A model generated the notes under the pieces. The model worked only from the letters and a program-made list of their open reading frames with translations, ran no database searches and had not been told where the DNA came from. 64,000 bases of DNA. It comes from UBA7985 sp038141425. Lineage in GTDB: Bacteria > Pseudomonadota > Alphaproteobacteria > UBA7985. Of the stretch, positions 1-8,504 are shown in pieces (within the stretch, counting starts at the first letter, position 1; the number at the start of each line of letters is the position of its first letter). The position numbers and the translations under genes were made by a program. The DNA is taken from positions 310,001-374,000 of the forward strand of contig JAYQIC010000001.1 of the NCBI GenBank assembly GCA_038141425.1. The letters are read 5' to 3'.

Positions 1-248
1 TCGACCTCAGGAAACAGTGCCAGCGCAGGAATGCCCAACGCGGACGCCTGCTCGGCGACCCGCAAAGCATCGTCGATGGTGTTGCGGAAAACGCCCGGCA
101 TGGAGGCCACCGGCGTGGATTGCGCCCCATCGGTCAGGAACAGCGGCAGGATCAGGTCAGCGGCGGTCACCCGGTTCTCCGCCACCAGCGCACGGATGAA
201 CGAGGAAGCACGGTTCCGGCGCATACGGGTCCGAGGGAAACTGGGCAT
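1..248 (-). CDS. hemB: delta-aminolevulinic acid dehydratase (porphobilinogen synthase), N-terminal part
   Basis: HemB condenses two 5-aminolevulinate molecules to porphobilinogen in cytoplasmic tetrapyrrole synthesis. Only the first 82 or so codons are present because the gene runs off the left edge of the window. The start is the ATG read on the minus strand from position 248 (MPSFPRTRMRRNRAS). The basic start followed by LVAENRVTAADLILPLF and the conserved SMPGV block near residue 50 are typical of the family's N-terminus. The zinc/metal site and the Schiff-base lysines lie outside the window. It is divergent from ldtR. The identification rests on the N-terminal third only but the match to the family pattern is strong. 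Confidence 0.85.
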   Translation of the reverse strand, partial: MPSFPRTRMRRNRASSFIRALVAENRVTAADLILPLFLTDGAQSTPVASMPGVFRNTIDDALRVAEQASALGIPALALFPEV

Positions 249-694
249 GCTGATCTTCCTGAGTTGGCGAGTGGGGACACCGTCCTATTTAGGCCCGCTG
301 ATCGCCGTCGGGAAGACCGGAATCGCGGCTTCTGCCCCGCTCACCGCGCCCAAAACGCCCGAGGAACTACAATGGCATGAGACTTAATCAGCGCCTCAGC
401 AACCCTTGCCTCAGCCTGCCGCGTTCGCGCCCAATCGGCCTGCAATCTTATTCATAATTAATTATTTTTTCGCCGAAAATTTGGATCAAAGGACTAAAGA
501 AGTACAAACAGCATGATTTTGAACTTGATTAGAGACGATTTTCAGTCAATGCTTGACCTAGGAAATCAAAGTGGTTTCGCGCTTTTCGCAATGCATTTTC
601 AACTTTGATTTGGGGGCCGGCACGCAACGGCCGCCTGGGGGACAGACTGAACACCGCGTTCAGTTTCGCCGTCGTACGTTTAAAGGGGACGACC
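249..694. other. 446-bp divergent intergenic region between hemB and ldtR
   Basis: No convincing gene is seen; the short reading frames here lack any family resemblance. The half nearer hemB is GC-rich, while about 440-600 is clearly AT-rich compared with the rest of the window and should hold the promoters for both divergent genes. A candidate TTGACC (-35-like) lies at 553-558, but I see no good matching -10 element. Confidence 0.6.
454..465. promoter_or_regulatory. 12-bp AT-only palindrome, possible operator
   Basis: ATAATTAATTAT is a perfect dyad in the AT-rich part of the hemB-ldtR divergent spacer. MarR-family proteins usually bind AT-rich palindromes and often control their own divergent promoter, so autoregulation by LdtR is possible. 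The site lies about 230 bp from the ldtR start, which weakens the case, and AT-only palindromes of this size arise easily by chance in AT-rich DNA. Confidence 0.2.
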
Positions 695-1177
695 ATGAAT
701 CAAGACTATCTGGATACCATTGCCGCCATCGAGCGGCTGCACCGCCGTTGCCTCGAAGTCATCAAAACCGAGCTGGACCGTTCGGGCGTCCGCGACATCA
801 ACAACATTCAGTCGCTGATCCTGTTCAACATCGGCGAGGAAGAGCTGACCGTGGGCGAGCTGACCCTGCGCGGTTGCTACCACGGCTCCAACGTGTCCTA
901 TAACCTCAAGAAGCTGGTGGACTTCGGTTACGTGTCCCACCGCCGCAGCGCCCATGACCGCCGGTCGTACCGTGTGAAGCTGACCGACAAGGGCAGCAAG
1001 ATCCGGAAGCTGATGGACGATATGTTCGCCCGCCACGCCGAGGCACTGGAAAGCCTGAGCATCAGCGTCGATACGCTGGGGCAGGCCAACGACGTGCTGG
1101 TGCGGCTGGATCGGTTCTGGGCGTCGCAGTCAGACGCTTACGGCATATCAGACAAGGCCTTGAGCCGCGTGGCCTAA
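695..1177 (+). CDS. ldtR: MarR-family transcriptional regulator, LdtR type
   Basis: A 160-residue winged-helix regulator. The segment with IQSLILFNIGEEELTVGEL, then the recognition-helix region GSNVSYNLKKLVDFGYV and the wing with DRRSYRVKLTDKG, closely resembles the alphaproteobacterial LdtR family. Family members control cell-envelope and stress genes, including an L,D-transpeptidase in Liberibacter. The reading frame stays open upstream to 605, but the ATG at 695 is chosen because AAAGGGGAC precedes it at ribosome-binding distance and family members start near here. It is followed 48 bp later by rpiB on the same strand, and hemB lies divergently upstream. The target genes cannot be read from this sequence. 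Confidence 0.8.
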   Translation: MNQDYLDTIAAIERLHRRCLEVIKTELDRSGVRDINNIQSLILFNIGEEELTVGELTLRGCYHGSNVSYNLKKLVDFGYVSHRRSAHDRRSYRVKLTDKGSKIRKLMDDMFARHAEALESLSISVDTLGQANDVLVRLDRFWASQSDAYGISDKALSRVA

Positions 1178-1225
1178 TAGGCTTTCAAGGGGGCATTGAA
1201 CCACCACCACCCAACGGATTGAGTG

Positions 1226-1657
1226 ATGAAACTGTTCTTTGCCTCCGACCACGCCGGCCTGAACCTGCGGCGTGCATTGATCGAACACGCAGCCGAGCTG
1301 GGTCATAGCGTAACCGACCTCGGCCCCGTCGACGGTCAGTCGGTCGACTACCCCGATTTTGCAAACGCCCTTGCCGAAGCGCTGGCCGCCGACCCTGAAG
1401 CACAGGGGGTCGCTGTCTGCGGCTCCGGCATCGGCATCTCCATTGCGTTGAATCGTCACAGACACGTGCGGGCCGCCTTGGTTCACGACGTCACCAGCGC
1501 TACTTTGACCCGAAGACACAACGACGCCAACGTGGTTGCCTTCGGCGAACGCCTGATCGGGATCGAAACAGCAAAGGACGCACTCGCGGCCTTTCTTGGC
1601 ACGGCATTCGAGGGCGGCCGCCACGAACGCCGGGTGGCCAAACTCTCCCCCCGATAG
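1226..1657 (+). CDS. rpiB: ribose-5-phosphate isomerase B
   Basis: RpiB/LacAB-family sugar phosphate isomerase, interconverting ribose-5-phosphate and ribulose-5-phosphate in the pentose phosphate pathway. The N-terminal SDHAG motif (phosphate/substrate site) is at about residues 7-11, and the catalytic cysteine lies in VAVCGSGIGISI near residue 65. A GTG three bases upstream (1223) is an alternative start; the ATG at 1226 gives the usual MKLFFASDHAG beginning. At 143 residues the length is normal. RpiB directly before glyA is a common alphaproteobacterial arrangement, and ribulose-5-phosphate is also a riboflavin precursor used by the downstream ribB-type gene. Confidence 0.93.
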   Translation: MKLFFASDHAGLNLRRALIEHAAELGHSVTDLGPVDGQSVDYPDFANALAEALAADPEAQGVAVCGSGIGISIALNRHRHVRAALVHDVTSATLTRRHNDANVVAFGERLIGIETAKDALAAFLGTAFEGGRHERRVAKLSPR

Positions 1658-1787
1658 GGCTGGCAACGCCTCTGTTGCCCTGAGGTCTTCCGCTTTCGCG
1701 CAAATGAGGGGCGTTTTTGACATGCCCCAGCGCGCGGAATTGGTGCTTTTGTGTGCGCCATAGAGACAAATCTGGAGTTCTAGTCTG

Positions 1788-3086
1788 ATGCCCGACGGTT
1801 CCCACACCACCGCCCTTGCCGATTTCTGGTCTGCCAGCGTCGGCGACACCGATCCGGCGCTGGCCGCATCCCTGTCGCAGGAGATGACGCGCCAGCAGAC
1901 TCAGATCGAGCTGATTGCGTCGGAAAACATCGTCTCCCGTGCCGTGTTGGAAGCACAGGGTTCGGTCCTGACCAACAAATATGCCGAAGGCTACGCCGGC
2001 CGCCGCTACTACGGTGGCTGCGAGTACGTTGATATTGCCGAGGAACTGGCCGTTGAACGCGCCAAGGCGCTCTATGGTGCCGAGTACGTCAACGTGCAGC
2101 CGCACTCCGGGGCACAGGCCAACGGCGCGGTGATGCTGGCGACCATGGCACCGGGCGACACCTTCCTGGGCATGGACCTCGCCCACGGCGGTCATCTGTC
2201 CCACGGTGCTGCGCCGAACATGTCGGGCAAGTGGTTCAATGCCGTGCACTACGGCGTGCGCCGTCAGGACGGCCTGATAGACTATGATCAGGCAGCCGAG
2301 CTCGCCGCCGAGCACCAGCCCAAGGTCGTGATCGCCGGTGGTTCCGCCTACCCGCGCGAAATCGACTTCGCCAAGTTCCGCGAGATTGCCGATAGCGTCG
2401 GCGCGCTGCTCTGGGTCGACATGGCCCACTTCTCCGGCCTCGTCGCCGGTGGCGTGCACGCCAACCCGCTGGATCACGCCGACGTGGTCACCACCACCAC
2501 CCACAAAACCCTGCGCGGCCCGCGTGGCGGCATGATCCTGACCAACGACATGGATCTGGCCAAGAAGTTCCGCTCGGCGGTCTTCCCCGGTCTGCAGGGT
2601 GGCCCGTTGATGCACGTCATCGCCGCTAAGGCTGTGGCCTTTGGCGAGGCGCTGCAGCCATCGTTCAAGGCCTACTGCCGGCAGGTTGTCGACAACGCGC
2701 AGGCGCTGGCCGGCCGGCTGGTCGAGCACGGGCTGGAAATCTCCACCGGCGGTACCGACACCCACCTGATGGTTGTCGACCTGACGCCCAAGGGTGTGAC
2801 GGGCAAGGAAGCCGAAGACGCGCTGGAGCGTGCCGGCATTACCTGTAACAAGAACTCGATCCCCTTCGATCCGCTCAAGCCGACCATTACCTCGGGCATC
2901 CGGCTAGGCACCCCGGCGGCAACCACGCGGGGCTTCGGCACCACCGAATTCGAACTGGTGGGCGATCTGATTGCCCGCGTGCTCGATGGCCTCGCCGAGA
3001 AGAGTGAAGAAGGCAACGCCGAGACGGAAGCAGCCGTGCGTCAGGACGTTCTGGACCTGTGCCAGCGCTTCCCGATCTACGGCTAG
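1788..3086 (+). CDS. glyA: serine hydroxymethyltransferase
   Basis: GlyA is the PLP enzyme that converts serine and tetrahydrofolate to glycine and 5,10-methylene-THF. The 432-residue length is standard. The PLP-binding lysine is K240 in TTTTHKTLRGPRGG, and the substrate-site motif ELIASENIVS is at residues 41-50. The ATG at 1788 is the natural start. It precedes nrdR by 12 bp, a conserved pairing that suggests co-transcription. No riboswitch was recognised in the 130-bp leader, which contains only a 6-bp hairpin (GGCAAC/GTTGCC, 1662-1679). Confidence 0.97.
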   Translation: MPDGSHTTALADFWSASVGDTDPALAASLSQEMTRQQTQIELIASENIVSRAVLEAQGSVLTNKYAEGYAGRRYYGGCEYVDIAEELAVERAKALYGAEYVNVQPHSGAQANGAVMLATMAPGDTFLGMDLAHGGHLSHGAAPNMSGKWFNAVHYGVRRQDGLIDYDQAAELAAEHQPKVVIAGGSAYPREIDFAKFREIADSVGALLWVDMAHFSGLVAGGVHANPLDHADVVTTTTHKTLRGPRGGMILTNDMDLAKKFRSAVFPGLQGGPLMHVIAAKAVAFGEALQPSFKAYCRQVVDNAQALAGRLVEHGLEISTGGTDTHLMVVDLTPKGVTGKEAEDALERAGITCNKNSIPFDPLKPTITSGIRLGTPAATTRGFGTTEFELVGDLIARVLDGLAEKSEEGNAETEAAVRQDVLDLCQRFPIYG

Positions 3087-3098
3087 ACCGGGCTCGCC

Positions 3099-3557
3099 GT
3101 GCGCTGCCCGTTCTGCGGTAATGTCGATACGGCCGTGAAGGACAGCCGTCCGTCGGAAGACAACACGTCGATCCGACGGCGGCGGCAGTGCCCCGAGTGC
3201 AGCGGGCGGTTCACCACCTTTGAACGCGTGCAGCTGCGCGAGCTGACCGTGATCAAGTCCAACGGCACCCGCGAGCCGTTTGACCGCGACAAGCTCGCCA
3301 AGTCCCTGATCATCGCCCTGCACAAGCGCCCGGTCGACAGTGAACGGATCGAGCGCATCGTCTCCGGTATCGTCCGCCGCCTCGAACACGGCGGTGAAGC
3401 CGACATTCCGACCCGAGAAATCGGGGAAATGGTGATGGAAGCGCTGAGCGAGCTGGATCAGGTCGCCTTCGTGCGCTTCGCCAGTGTGTACCGGAATTTT
3501 GAAGAAGCCCGGGAATTCCAGGCCATCCTCGACGAGATGGGTGACCGCGGTGAGTAG
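3099..3557 (+). CDS. nrdR: transcriptional repressor NrdR
   Basis: NrdR is a zinc-ribbon/ATP-cone repressor that senses ATP/dATP and controls ribonucleotide reductase genes. The four zinc ligands are in MRCPFCGN (C3, C6) and QCPECSGRF (C31, C34); an ATP-cone follows from about residue 46, with the VIKSNGTREPFDRDKL signature. Translation begins at a GTG (3099), which gives the exact family N-terminus. The 152-residue length is typical. Its 3' end overlaps ribD by a few bases, so glyA, nrdR and ribD are probably one transcription unit. Confidence 0.96.
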   Translation: MRCPFCGNVDTAVKDSRPSEDNTSIRRRRQCPECSGRFTTFERVQLRELTVIKSNGTREPFDRDKLAKSLIIALHKRPVDSERIERIVSGIVRRLEHGGEADIPTREIGEMVMEALSELDQVAFVRFASVYRNFEEAREFQAILDEMGDRGE

Positions 3558-4563
3558 CACCGCGATCATGCGGGTTGCGCTCGGCCTTGCCCGCCGGGGT
3601 CTGGGCCGGACCGGCCCCAATCCGACGGTTGGCTGCGTGATCCTCGACCCCGAGGGTCGGGTTGCCGGTCAAGCCCGCACCGCCGATGGTGGCCGTCCCC
3701 ACGCCGAAACCCAAGCGCTGGCGCAGGCCGGTGAACGGGCAAGGGGCGGCACGGCTATTGTCACGCTGGAGCCCTGCGCCCATCAGGGCGAGACCGGACC
3801 CTGCGCCGACGCGCTGATCAGCGCCGGGATCGCCCGCGCGTTCATCGCCACCACCGACCCCGACCCCCGCACCGCTGGCGCAGGCATCGAGCGCTTGCGC
3901 GCCGCAGGGATAAGCACCGAAGTCGGGGTGCTGGAGGCTGAAGCCCAGGCGCTGAACGCCGGTTTCATCAAACGCGTGACCAAGGGTCTGCCGCATCTGA
4001 CGCTCAAGCTCGGTCTGTCGCTGGACGGCAAGATCGCGCTGGCCAACGGCACCAGCCAATGGATCACCGGCCCCGAAGCGCGCCAGCGCGGCCACCTGCT
4101 GCGGGCGCAGGCGGATTTTCTGCTCACCGGTGCCAAGACGGTACTCAAGGACGAGCCGCGCTTTACTGTCCGCATTCCGGGTCTATCGGGCGTCGACCCG
4201 GCCGTGGGCGTGGTCTACGACGGCGAACGCGCCAATCAGGAGATTGTCAGCTGGGTTCAAGAGCACCGGCCCGATTGGCGGTTGCTGCGGGGCTGGGACT
4301 TCGAACCCCACCTGCGCGCGCTGGCAGCCGAGGGCTGCAACCGGGTTCTGGCCGAGGCTGGCGGCGGGGTTGCCCGCGCCCTGCTGGCCGAAGATCTGGT
4401 CGATGAAATCGTGGTGTTCCGCGCTGGCAAAGTGCTCGGCGGAGACGCCCGCGACGGGGTTGGCCTGTTCGGCTTTACCGAACTGGCGCAGGCCCCGCAG
4501 TTCGGACGGGTTGACGTGCTGGCGCTGGGACCAGATGTGATGGAGGTCTGGCGACGCGCCTGA
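3550..4563 (+). CDS. ribD: bifunctional diaminohydroxyphosphoribosylaminopyrimidine deaminase / 5-amino-6-(5-phosphoribosylamino)uracil reductase
   Basis: RibD carries out the second and third steps of riboflavin synthesis. The N-terminal zinc deaminase domain shows LGRTGPNPTVGC, the HAET zinc/catalytic motif and PCAHQGETGPC; the C-terminal NADPH reductase domain begins near KLGLSLDGKIA. The start is uncertain: GTG 3541, GTG 3550 and ATG 3568 are all in frame. GTG 3550 is preferred because GGGTG lies just upstream; it overlaps the nrdR stop by 8 bp. The length of about 337 residues is slightly short of the usual 360, mainly in the reductase half. It heads the cluster ribD-ribE-ribBX-ribH. Confidence 0.93.
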   Translation: MSSTAIMRVALGLARRGLGRTGPNPTVGCVILDPEGRVAGQARTADGGRPHAETQALAQAGERARGGTAIVTLEPCAHQGETGPCADALISAGIARAFIATTDPDPRTAGAGIERLRAAGISTEVGVLEAEAQALNAGFIKRVTKGLPHLTLKLGLSLDGKIALANGTSQWITGPEARQRGHLLRAQADFLLTGAKTVLKDEPRFTVRIPGLSGVDPAVGVVYDGERANQEIVSWVQEHRPDWRLLRGWDFEPHLRALAAEGCNRVLAEAGGGVARALLAEDLVDEIVVFRAGKVLGGDARDGVGLFGFTELAQAPQFGRVDVLALGPDVMEVWRRA

Positions 4564-4669
4564 GCCGGTGACGGCCTGCGCACTTCTGCCCAACCCCGAT
4601 AAGCCCCGGCCGGAGACCCAAACGGCGCTCTGGCCACCCCGCAGCAAGACAGGGACGCGACGAGAAACA

Positions 4670-5302
4670 ATGTTCACCGGGATCATCACCGACGTCGGCA
4701 CTGTCGTTCACCGCGAGGACCGGGGCGATACCCTGTTCCGGGTCGAGACCGCCTACCCCGCAGACAGCATGGATATCGGCGCCAGCATCTGCTGCAACGG
4801 CGCCTGCATGACGGTGATCGCCACCAACCAGATCAGCGGGGACCGAGCGACCTTCGATTTTGAAGCCAGCGCCGAGAGCCTGTCCAAAACCACCATGGCG
4901 GGCTGGCTGCCCGGCCAGCGGCTCAACCTCGAACGCAGCCTGTCGCTGGGTGACGAGCTGGGGGGACATCTGGTCTCCGGGCACGTCGATGCCGTAGCAG
5001 AGGTCATAGAGCGCGCGGCGGAAGGCGACAGCTGGCGCCTGACCATTCGTCCCCCGGCCGAGCTGATGCCATTCTTTGCGCCCAAGGGCTCAGTCGCTCT
5101 GGATGGCGTTTCACTGACCATCAACGAAGTCGGCGGGGACAGCTTCGGGATCAACATGATCCCACACACGCAGGCGGTGACGGCCTTCGCCGAGCTGGGC
5201 AACCGTCCCATTTCAGGCACGAGCCCTGCGCTGATCAACTTGGAAATTGACCAGCTCGCCCGCTATGTTCATCGCCAACTCCAGTTCCTCCCGCCCGCGT
5301 AG
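4670..5302 (+). CDS. ribE: riboflavin synthase, alpha subunit
   Basis: Dismutates two molecules of 6,7-dimethyl-8-ribityllumazine to riboflavin and a pyrimidine. The canonical start MFTGIITDVGTV fixes the ATG at 4670, although the frame is open further upstream. Two homologous lumazine-binding domains follow: the first with SICCNGACMTV near residue 45, the second with HLVSGHVD near residue 107 and SVALDGVSLTINEV after it. At 210 residues the length is normal. A 106-bp spacer separates it from ribD and 11 bp from the following ribB-type gene. Confidence 0.95.
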   Translation: MFTGIITDVGTVVHREDRGDTLFRVETAYPADSMDIGASICCNGACMTVIATNQISGDRATFDFEASAESLSKTTMAGWLPGQRLNLERSLSLGDELGGHLVSGHVDAVAEVIERAAEGDSWRLTIRPPAELMPFFAPKGSVALDGVSLTINEVGGDSFGINMIPHTQAVTAFAELGNRPISGTSPALINLEIDQLARYVHRQLQFLPPA

Positions 5303-5313
5303 GTTCCCCGCCC

Positions 5314-6393
5314 ATGGTCGCCGTTTTCAATCAGTTCAAGTCGTCGATCGAAGAGATCATCGAAGAAGCCCGCAACGGCCGCATGTTCGTGCTGGTGGAC
5401 GATGAAGACCGCGAAAACGAGGGCGATATCGTCGTCCCGGCACAGATGGCGACCCCGGAAGTGATCAATTTCATGGCGACATACGGCCGGGGCCTGATCT
5501 GCCTCGCCATGCCGCCTGCGCAGATTGCCCGGCTCGACCTGCCGCTCATGCCCCAGCGCCATGAAAGCCGCTTTGGTACCGCCTTCACCCTGTCGATCGA
5601 AGCCGCCACCGGCGTGACCACGGGTATCTCAGCGCCGGACCGGGCGCGGACCATCGCCGTGGCCATCGACCCGCAGGTCGCCCCGGGCGACATCCAGACC
5701 CCGGGCCACGTCTTCCCCCTGCTCGCCCGCGAAAACGGCACCCTCGAGCGTACCGGCCACACCGAAGCGGCGGTCGATATCGCGCGCATGGCCGGGCTCA
5801 ACGCCTCGGGCGTGATCTGCGAGATCATGAACGACGACGGCGAGATGGCACGCCGCGACGACCTCGTTGCCTTCTGCCAGCACCACGGCTTGAAGATGGG
5901 CACGATCGCCGACCTTGTGGCCTATCGCCTGAAGACCGAAAGCCTGATCGAACGGGTGGGCGAGGAAGCCTTCGCCACCGAATACGGCTCTGATTTCCGG
6001 CTGGTCACATTCCGCGAGCCCGAAGACCCAGCCGCACCCGAGATCCTTGCGCTGGTCAAGGGCGAGATCAGCCCGGACGTGCCGACCCTGACCCGGGTGC
6101 ACGCGCTCAACATGCGCCTGGACCTGCTCGGCGCCAGCGGGGCCAGCAAGCTCCCGGCTGCGATCCGGGCGGTAGACAGTGAAGGTGCGGGCGTGATCGT
6201 CCTGATCAACTCCCCGGACAGCATGGACCGACTGCCGCCCGAGCAGGCGCTGCGGACCTACGGCCTGGGCGCGCAGGTGCTGCGCAGCCTCGGGGTCCGG
6301 GACATGACACTGCTCTCCAACGCCAACCGCGAGCTGGTCGGGCTCAACGGCTTCGGCCTGCAGGTTGTAGGCTACCGCCCGCTGGACCTATAA
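5314..6393 (+). CDS. ribB: 3,4-dihydroxy-2-butanone-4-phosphate synthase with degenerate GTP cyclohydrolase II-like domain (RibBX type)
   Basis: The N-terminal 200 or so residues are a complete RibB domain, making 3,4-dihydroxy-2-butanone 4-phosphate from ribulose-5-phosphate, with DDEDRENEGDIV, the RHESRFGTAF block and the GHTEAAVDIA metal site. The C-terminal 150 residues align with GTP cyclohydrolase II at both ends (TLTRVHALNM; TYGLGAQVLRSLGVR; VGLNGFGLQVVGYRPL), but the zinc-binding cysteines of the ECLTGD...CDCG signature are absent and the middle is altered. This matches the RibBX class and not an active bifunctional RibBA. A separate ribA would be needed elsewhere, unless GTP cyclohydrolase is supplied by another family. 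It lies between ribE and ribH. Confidence 0.9.
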   Translation: MVAVFNQFKSSIEEIIEEARNGRMFVLVDDEDRENEGDIVVPAQMATPEVINFMATYGRGLICLAMPPAQIARLDLPLMPQRHESRFGTAFTLSIEAATGVTTGISAPDRARTIAVAIDPQVAPGDIQTPGHVFPLLARENGTLERTGHTEAAVDIARMAGLNASGVICEIMNDDGEMARRDDLVAFCQHHGLKMGTIADLVAYRLKTESLIERVGEEAFATEYGSDFRLVTFREPEDPAAPEILALVKGEISPDVPTLTRVHALNMRLDLLGASGASKLPAAIRAVDSEGAGVIVLINSPDSMDRLPPEQALRTYGLGAQVLRSLGVRDMTLLSNANRELVGLNGFGLQVVGYRPLDL

Positions 6394-6450
6394 GGCGGGT
6401 AGCAACACCCGACTCAACCCTTTTGCTTTTGCTTGAACACCCGAGGCACC

Positions 6451-6885
6451 ATGGCTGACACCCCGCATCTGCTTATCGTCGAAGCACCCTACTACACCGA
6501 GATTTCAGAGGCGCTGGCCGCCGGCGCCGAGGACTTTCTCCGCGCCGAGGGGGTCAGCTTTGAGCGCATTTCGGTCCCCGGTGCGCTGGAAATTCCGGCG
6601 GCGATCAAATTTGCCGCGCAGAGTGGAAAGTTTGATGGCTACGTCGCGCTGGGGTGCGTCATACGGGGTGAAACCACCCACTACGACTACGTCTGCGCGG
6701 AAAGCGCCCACGGCCTTCAGGTGCTGGCCATGACGCTGGGGCTGTGCATCGGCAACGGTATCCTGACCACCGAGAACCGGGATCAGGCGTGGGTCCGCGC
6801 TGACAAGGCCCAGAAGAACAAGGGCCGCGACGCCGCCGAAGCTGCGCTGTCGCTGGTCCGGCTCAAGCAGCAGTACGCGTCCTGA
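6451..6885 (+). CDS. ribH: 6,7-dimethyl-8-ribityllumazine synthase
   Basis: RibH condenses the RibD product with dihydroxybutanone phosphate to form lumazine. Visible motifs are VPGALEIPAAI (substrate loop, about residues 44-54), GCVIRGETTHYDYVC with the catalytic histidine, and the family's terminal segment GRDAAEAAL. The ATG at 6451 is preferred over an upstream TTG at 6433, because GAGG precedes it and it gives a typical length of 144 residues. nusB follows immediately; ribH-nusB is a conserved pair. Confidence 0.95.
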   Translation: MADTPHLLIVEAPYYTEISEALAAGAEDFLRAEGVSFERISVPGALEIPAAIKFAAQSGKFDGYVALGCVIRGETTHYDYVCAESAHGLQVLAMTLGLCIGNGILTTENRDQAWVRADKAQKNKGRDAAEAALSLVRLKQQYAS

Positions 6886-6886
6886 T

Positions 6887-7442
6887 ATGAGCGACGCTGA
6901 CACCCCCTCAGGCCGACACCGCCACCGCCCCGGTCGAACGGGTCAACGTCTCACACGCATTGGGACCGCGTTCGGCGGCGCGCTATGCCGCCGTTCAGGC
7001 CCTCTACCAGATCGAAGCCACCGACGAAGTGCTGCTCGAACCCGTGCTCAAGGTCTTCGAGCGCCACTTCAACATGATCGAAATCGACGGCATGGAGCTG
7101 GGTGAATACGACCAGCAGCTGTTTCAGTCCCTGCTCGAGGGGGTGGCGCGGGTCGCCGCCGACCTCGACGACATGGTCTACGGCGCGCTGTCGGAAAAGT
7201 GGTCGCTGGCACGGCTGGACAGCGTGATGCGGGCCATCCTGCGCGCAGGTACGTTTGAGCTGAGCGAACGGCTCGACATCCCGGCCAAGGTCACGATCAA
7301 CGAATACATCACCATCGCCAATCTGTTCTTCTCCGGCAAGGAACCGGCTATGGTCAACGCCACGCTGTTTACGCTGGCTGAAACCCTGCGCCCGGATGAG
7401 CTCGACACTCCTGCAGCTGAAGCAGAAACAGCCACCGATTGA
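6887..7442 (+). CDS. nusB: transcription antitermination factor NusB (one frameshift in the N-terminal tail)
   Basis: NusB is an all-helical protein that, with NusE (S10), binds boxA in rRNA leaders to prevent premature termination. The core starts at GPRSAARYAAVQALYQIE and ends with the conserved PAKVTINEYITIA block. The core frame has no good start codon: the first in-frame candidate is TTG 6960, inside the conserved VNVSHALGPRSAAR region. An ATG at 6887, 1 bp after the ribH stop, is in another frame and joins it if one C is removed from the run at 6903-6907, giving 184 residues. I therefore read this as a single-base sequence error. thiL follows. Confidence 0.9.
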
Positions 7443-7489
7443 CCGGCAGCCACAGCGGCAGGGGACGACGAAGGGGAGAAGGCGCGCGC

Positions 7490-8395
7490 GTGTCCGAGTT
7501 TGACTTCATCCGCGATCTGCGACCACTGACCGACCTCGACTCCGCGCTCGGGCTGGCCGACGACGCAGCGCTGGTCCCGGCGCAGGCTGACATAGTCTGT
7601 ACTGACACGCTGGTTGAGGGCCTTCACTTCATCGGTGATGAACCGGCCGCCGATCTCGCCTTCAAACTGCTCGCCGTAAACGCCTCCGATCTGGTCGCCA
7701 TGAACGCTCAGCCGACCCACGCCCTGCTCAACCTGAGCCTGCCCGGCGCGCGCTGCGACGCCACGTGGCGGGCCGGTTTCATCGACGGTCTGGGTGAGGC
7801 CTGCGCCGCCTTTGGCCTGCAACTGCTGGGCGGTGACACCACCGGCAGTCCTGCGGGGCTGGTTTTGTCAGCAACCCTCTTTGGTGATCTGGAGGGGCGT
7901 GATCCTTGGCGGCGCGCTGGCGCAGAGGCGGGACAACGGGTCTGCGTCTCCGGCCCCGTAGGTGCAGGCGCGCTCGGGCTGGCCGACGTGCAGGCAGGCG
8001 AAACCGACACTGCCTTTGCCACGCACTATCGACGGCCCACGCCCCGGCTGGACCTGCTGGGCCTGCCGGGTGTCACGGCCTGCGCCGATATCTCGGACGG
8101 CCTGATCGCCGATCTGGGCCACATCTGCCGGGCCAGCGGTGTCGCTGCCGAGGTCGATCTGTCGGTGGTGCCGCTCGCCGACCCGGCCCTTGAAGCGGCT
8201 GCACAGATTACCGGTGGAGATGATTACCGCCTCGTGTTCACCATCGCTGACGGCACCGCAGCGGCCCTGCCCGCGGGCTGCGCCGCCATCGGCCGGATCA
8301 TCCCGGCCGTACAGGGCCAGCCGCTGGTCCGCCTCTCCGGCGAGCCTGCGATCGTGGCGCAGATCGAAGCGCGGGCGGGCTATACCCATTTCTGA
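7490..8395 (+). CDS. thiL: thiamine-monophosphate kinase
   Basis: ThiL phosphorylates thiamine monophosphate to the active cofactor thiamine pyrophosphate. It belongs to the PurM/AIR-synthase-like fold. Visible ATP/Mg-binding motifs are the LADDAALVP block near residue 25, TDTLVEGLHF near residue 40, and LLGGDTTGSP around residue 115; the C-terminal half has ADISDGLIADLGHI and ITGGDDYRLVF. The GTG at 7490 is taken as the start because AAGGGGAGAA lies just upstream at 7471-7480; this gives 301 residues, near the family norm. It is the last gene before a 109-bp gap that precedes ppa. Confidence 0.93.
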   Translation: MSEFDFIRDLRPLTDLDSALGLADDAALVPAQADIVCTDTLVEGLHFIGDEPAADLAFKLLAVNASDLVAMNAQPTHALLNLSLPGARCDATWRAGFIDGLGEACAAFGLQLLGGDTTGSPAGLVLSATLFGDLEGRDPWRRAGAEAGQRVCVSGPVGAGALGLADVQAGETDTAFATHYRRPTPRLDLLGLPGVTACADISDGLIADLGHICRASGVAAEVDLSVVPLADPALEAAAQITGGDDYRLVFTIADGTAAALPAGCAAIGRIIPAVQGQPLVRLSGEPAIVAQIEARAGYTHF

Positions 8396-8504
8396 GCCGT
8401 TCAAAACGCGAAAGGAGAGCTGCGCAGGGCGCGTTTGACCCCCGCGCTCGGCTCTGTCACACCGCACGCAGCAAAACCTTCCATTCCGCAGGGGACTGAT
8501 CACC

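Noticed and set aside
1500..2765. 421-codon open frame on the minus strand opposite rpiB and glyA
   Set aside because: It lies across two well-conserved plus-strand genes, and the predicted protein has typical antisense composition.
4564..5313. FMN riboswitch for the rib genes
   Set aside because: The spacers before ribE and the ribB-type gene are short and do not contain the conserved FMN aptamer blocks.
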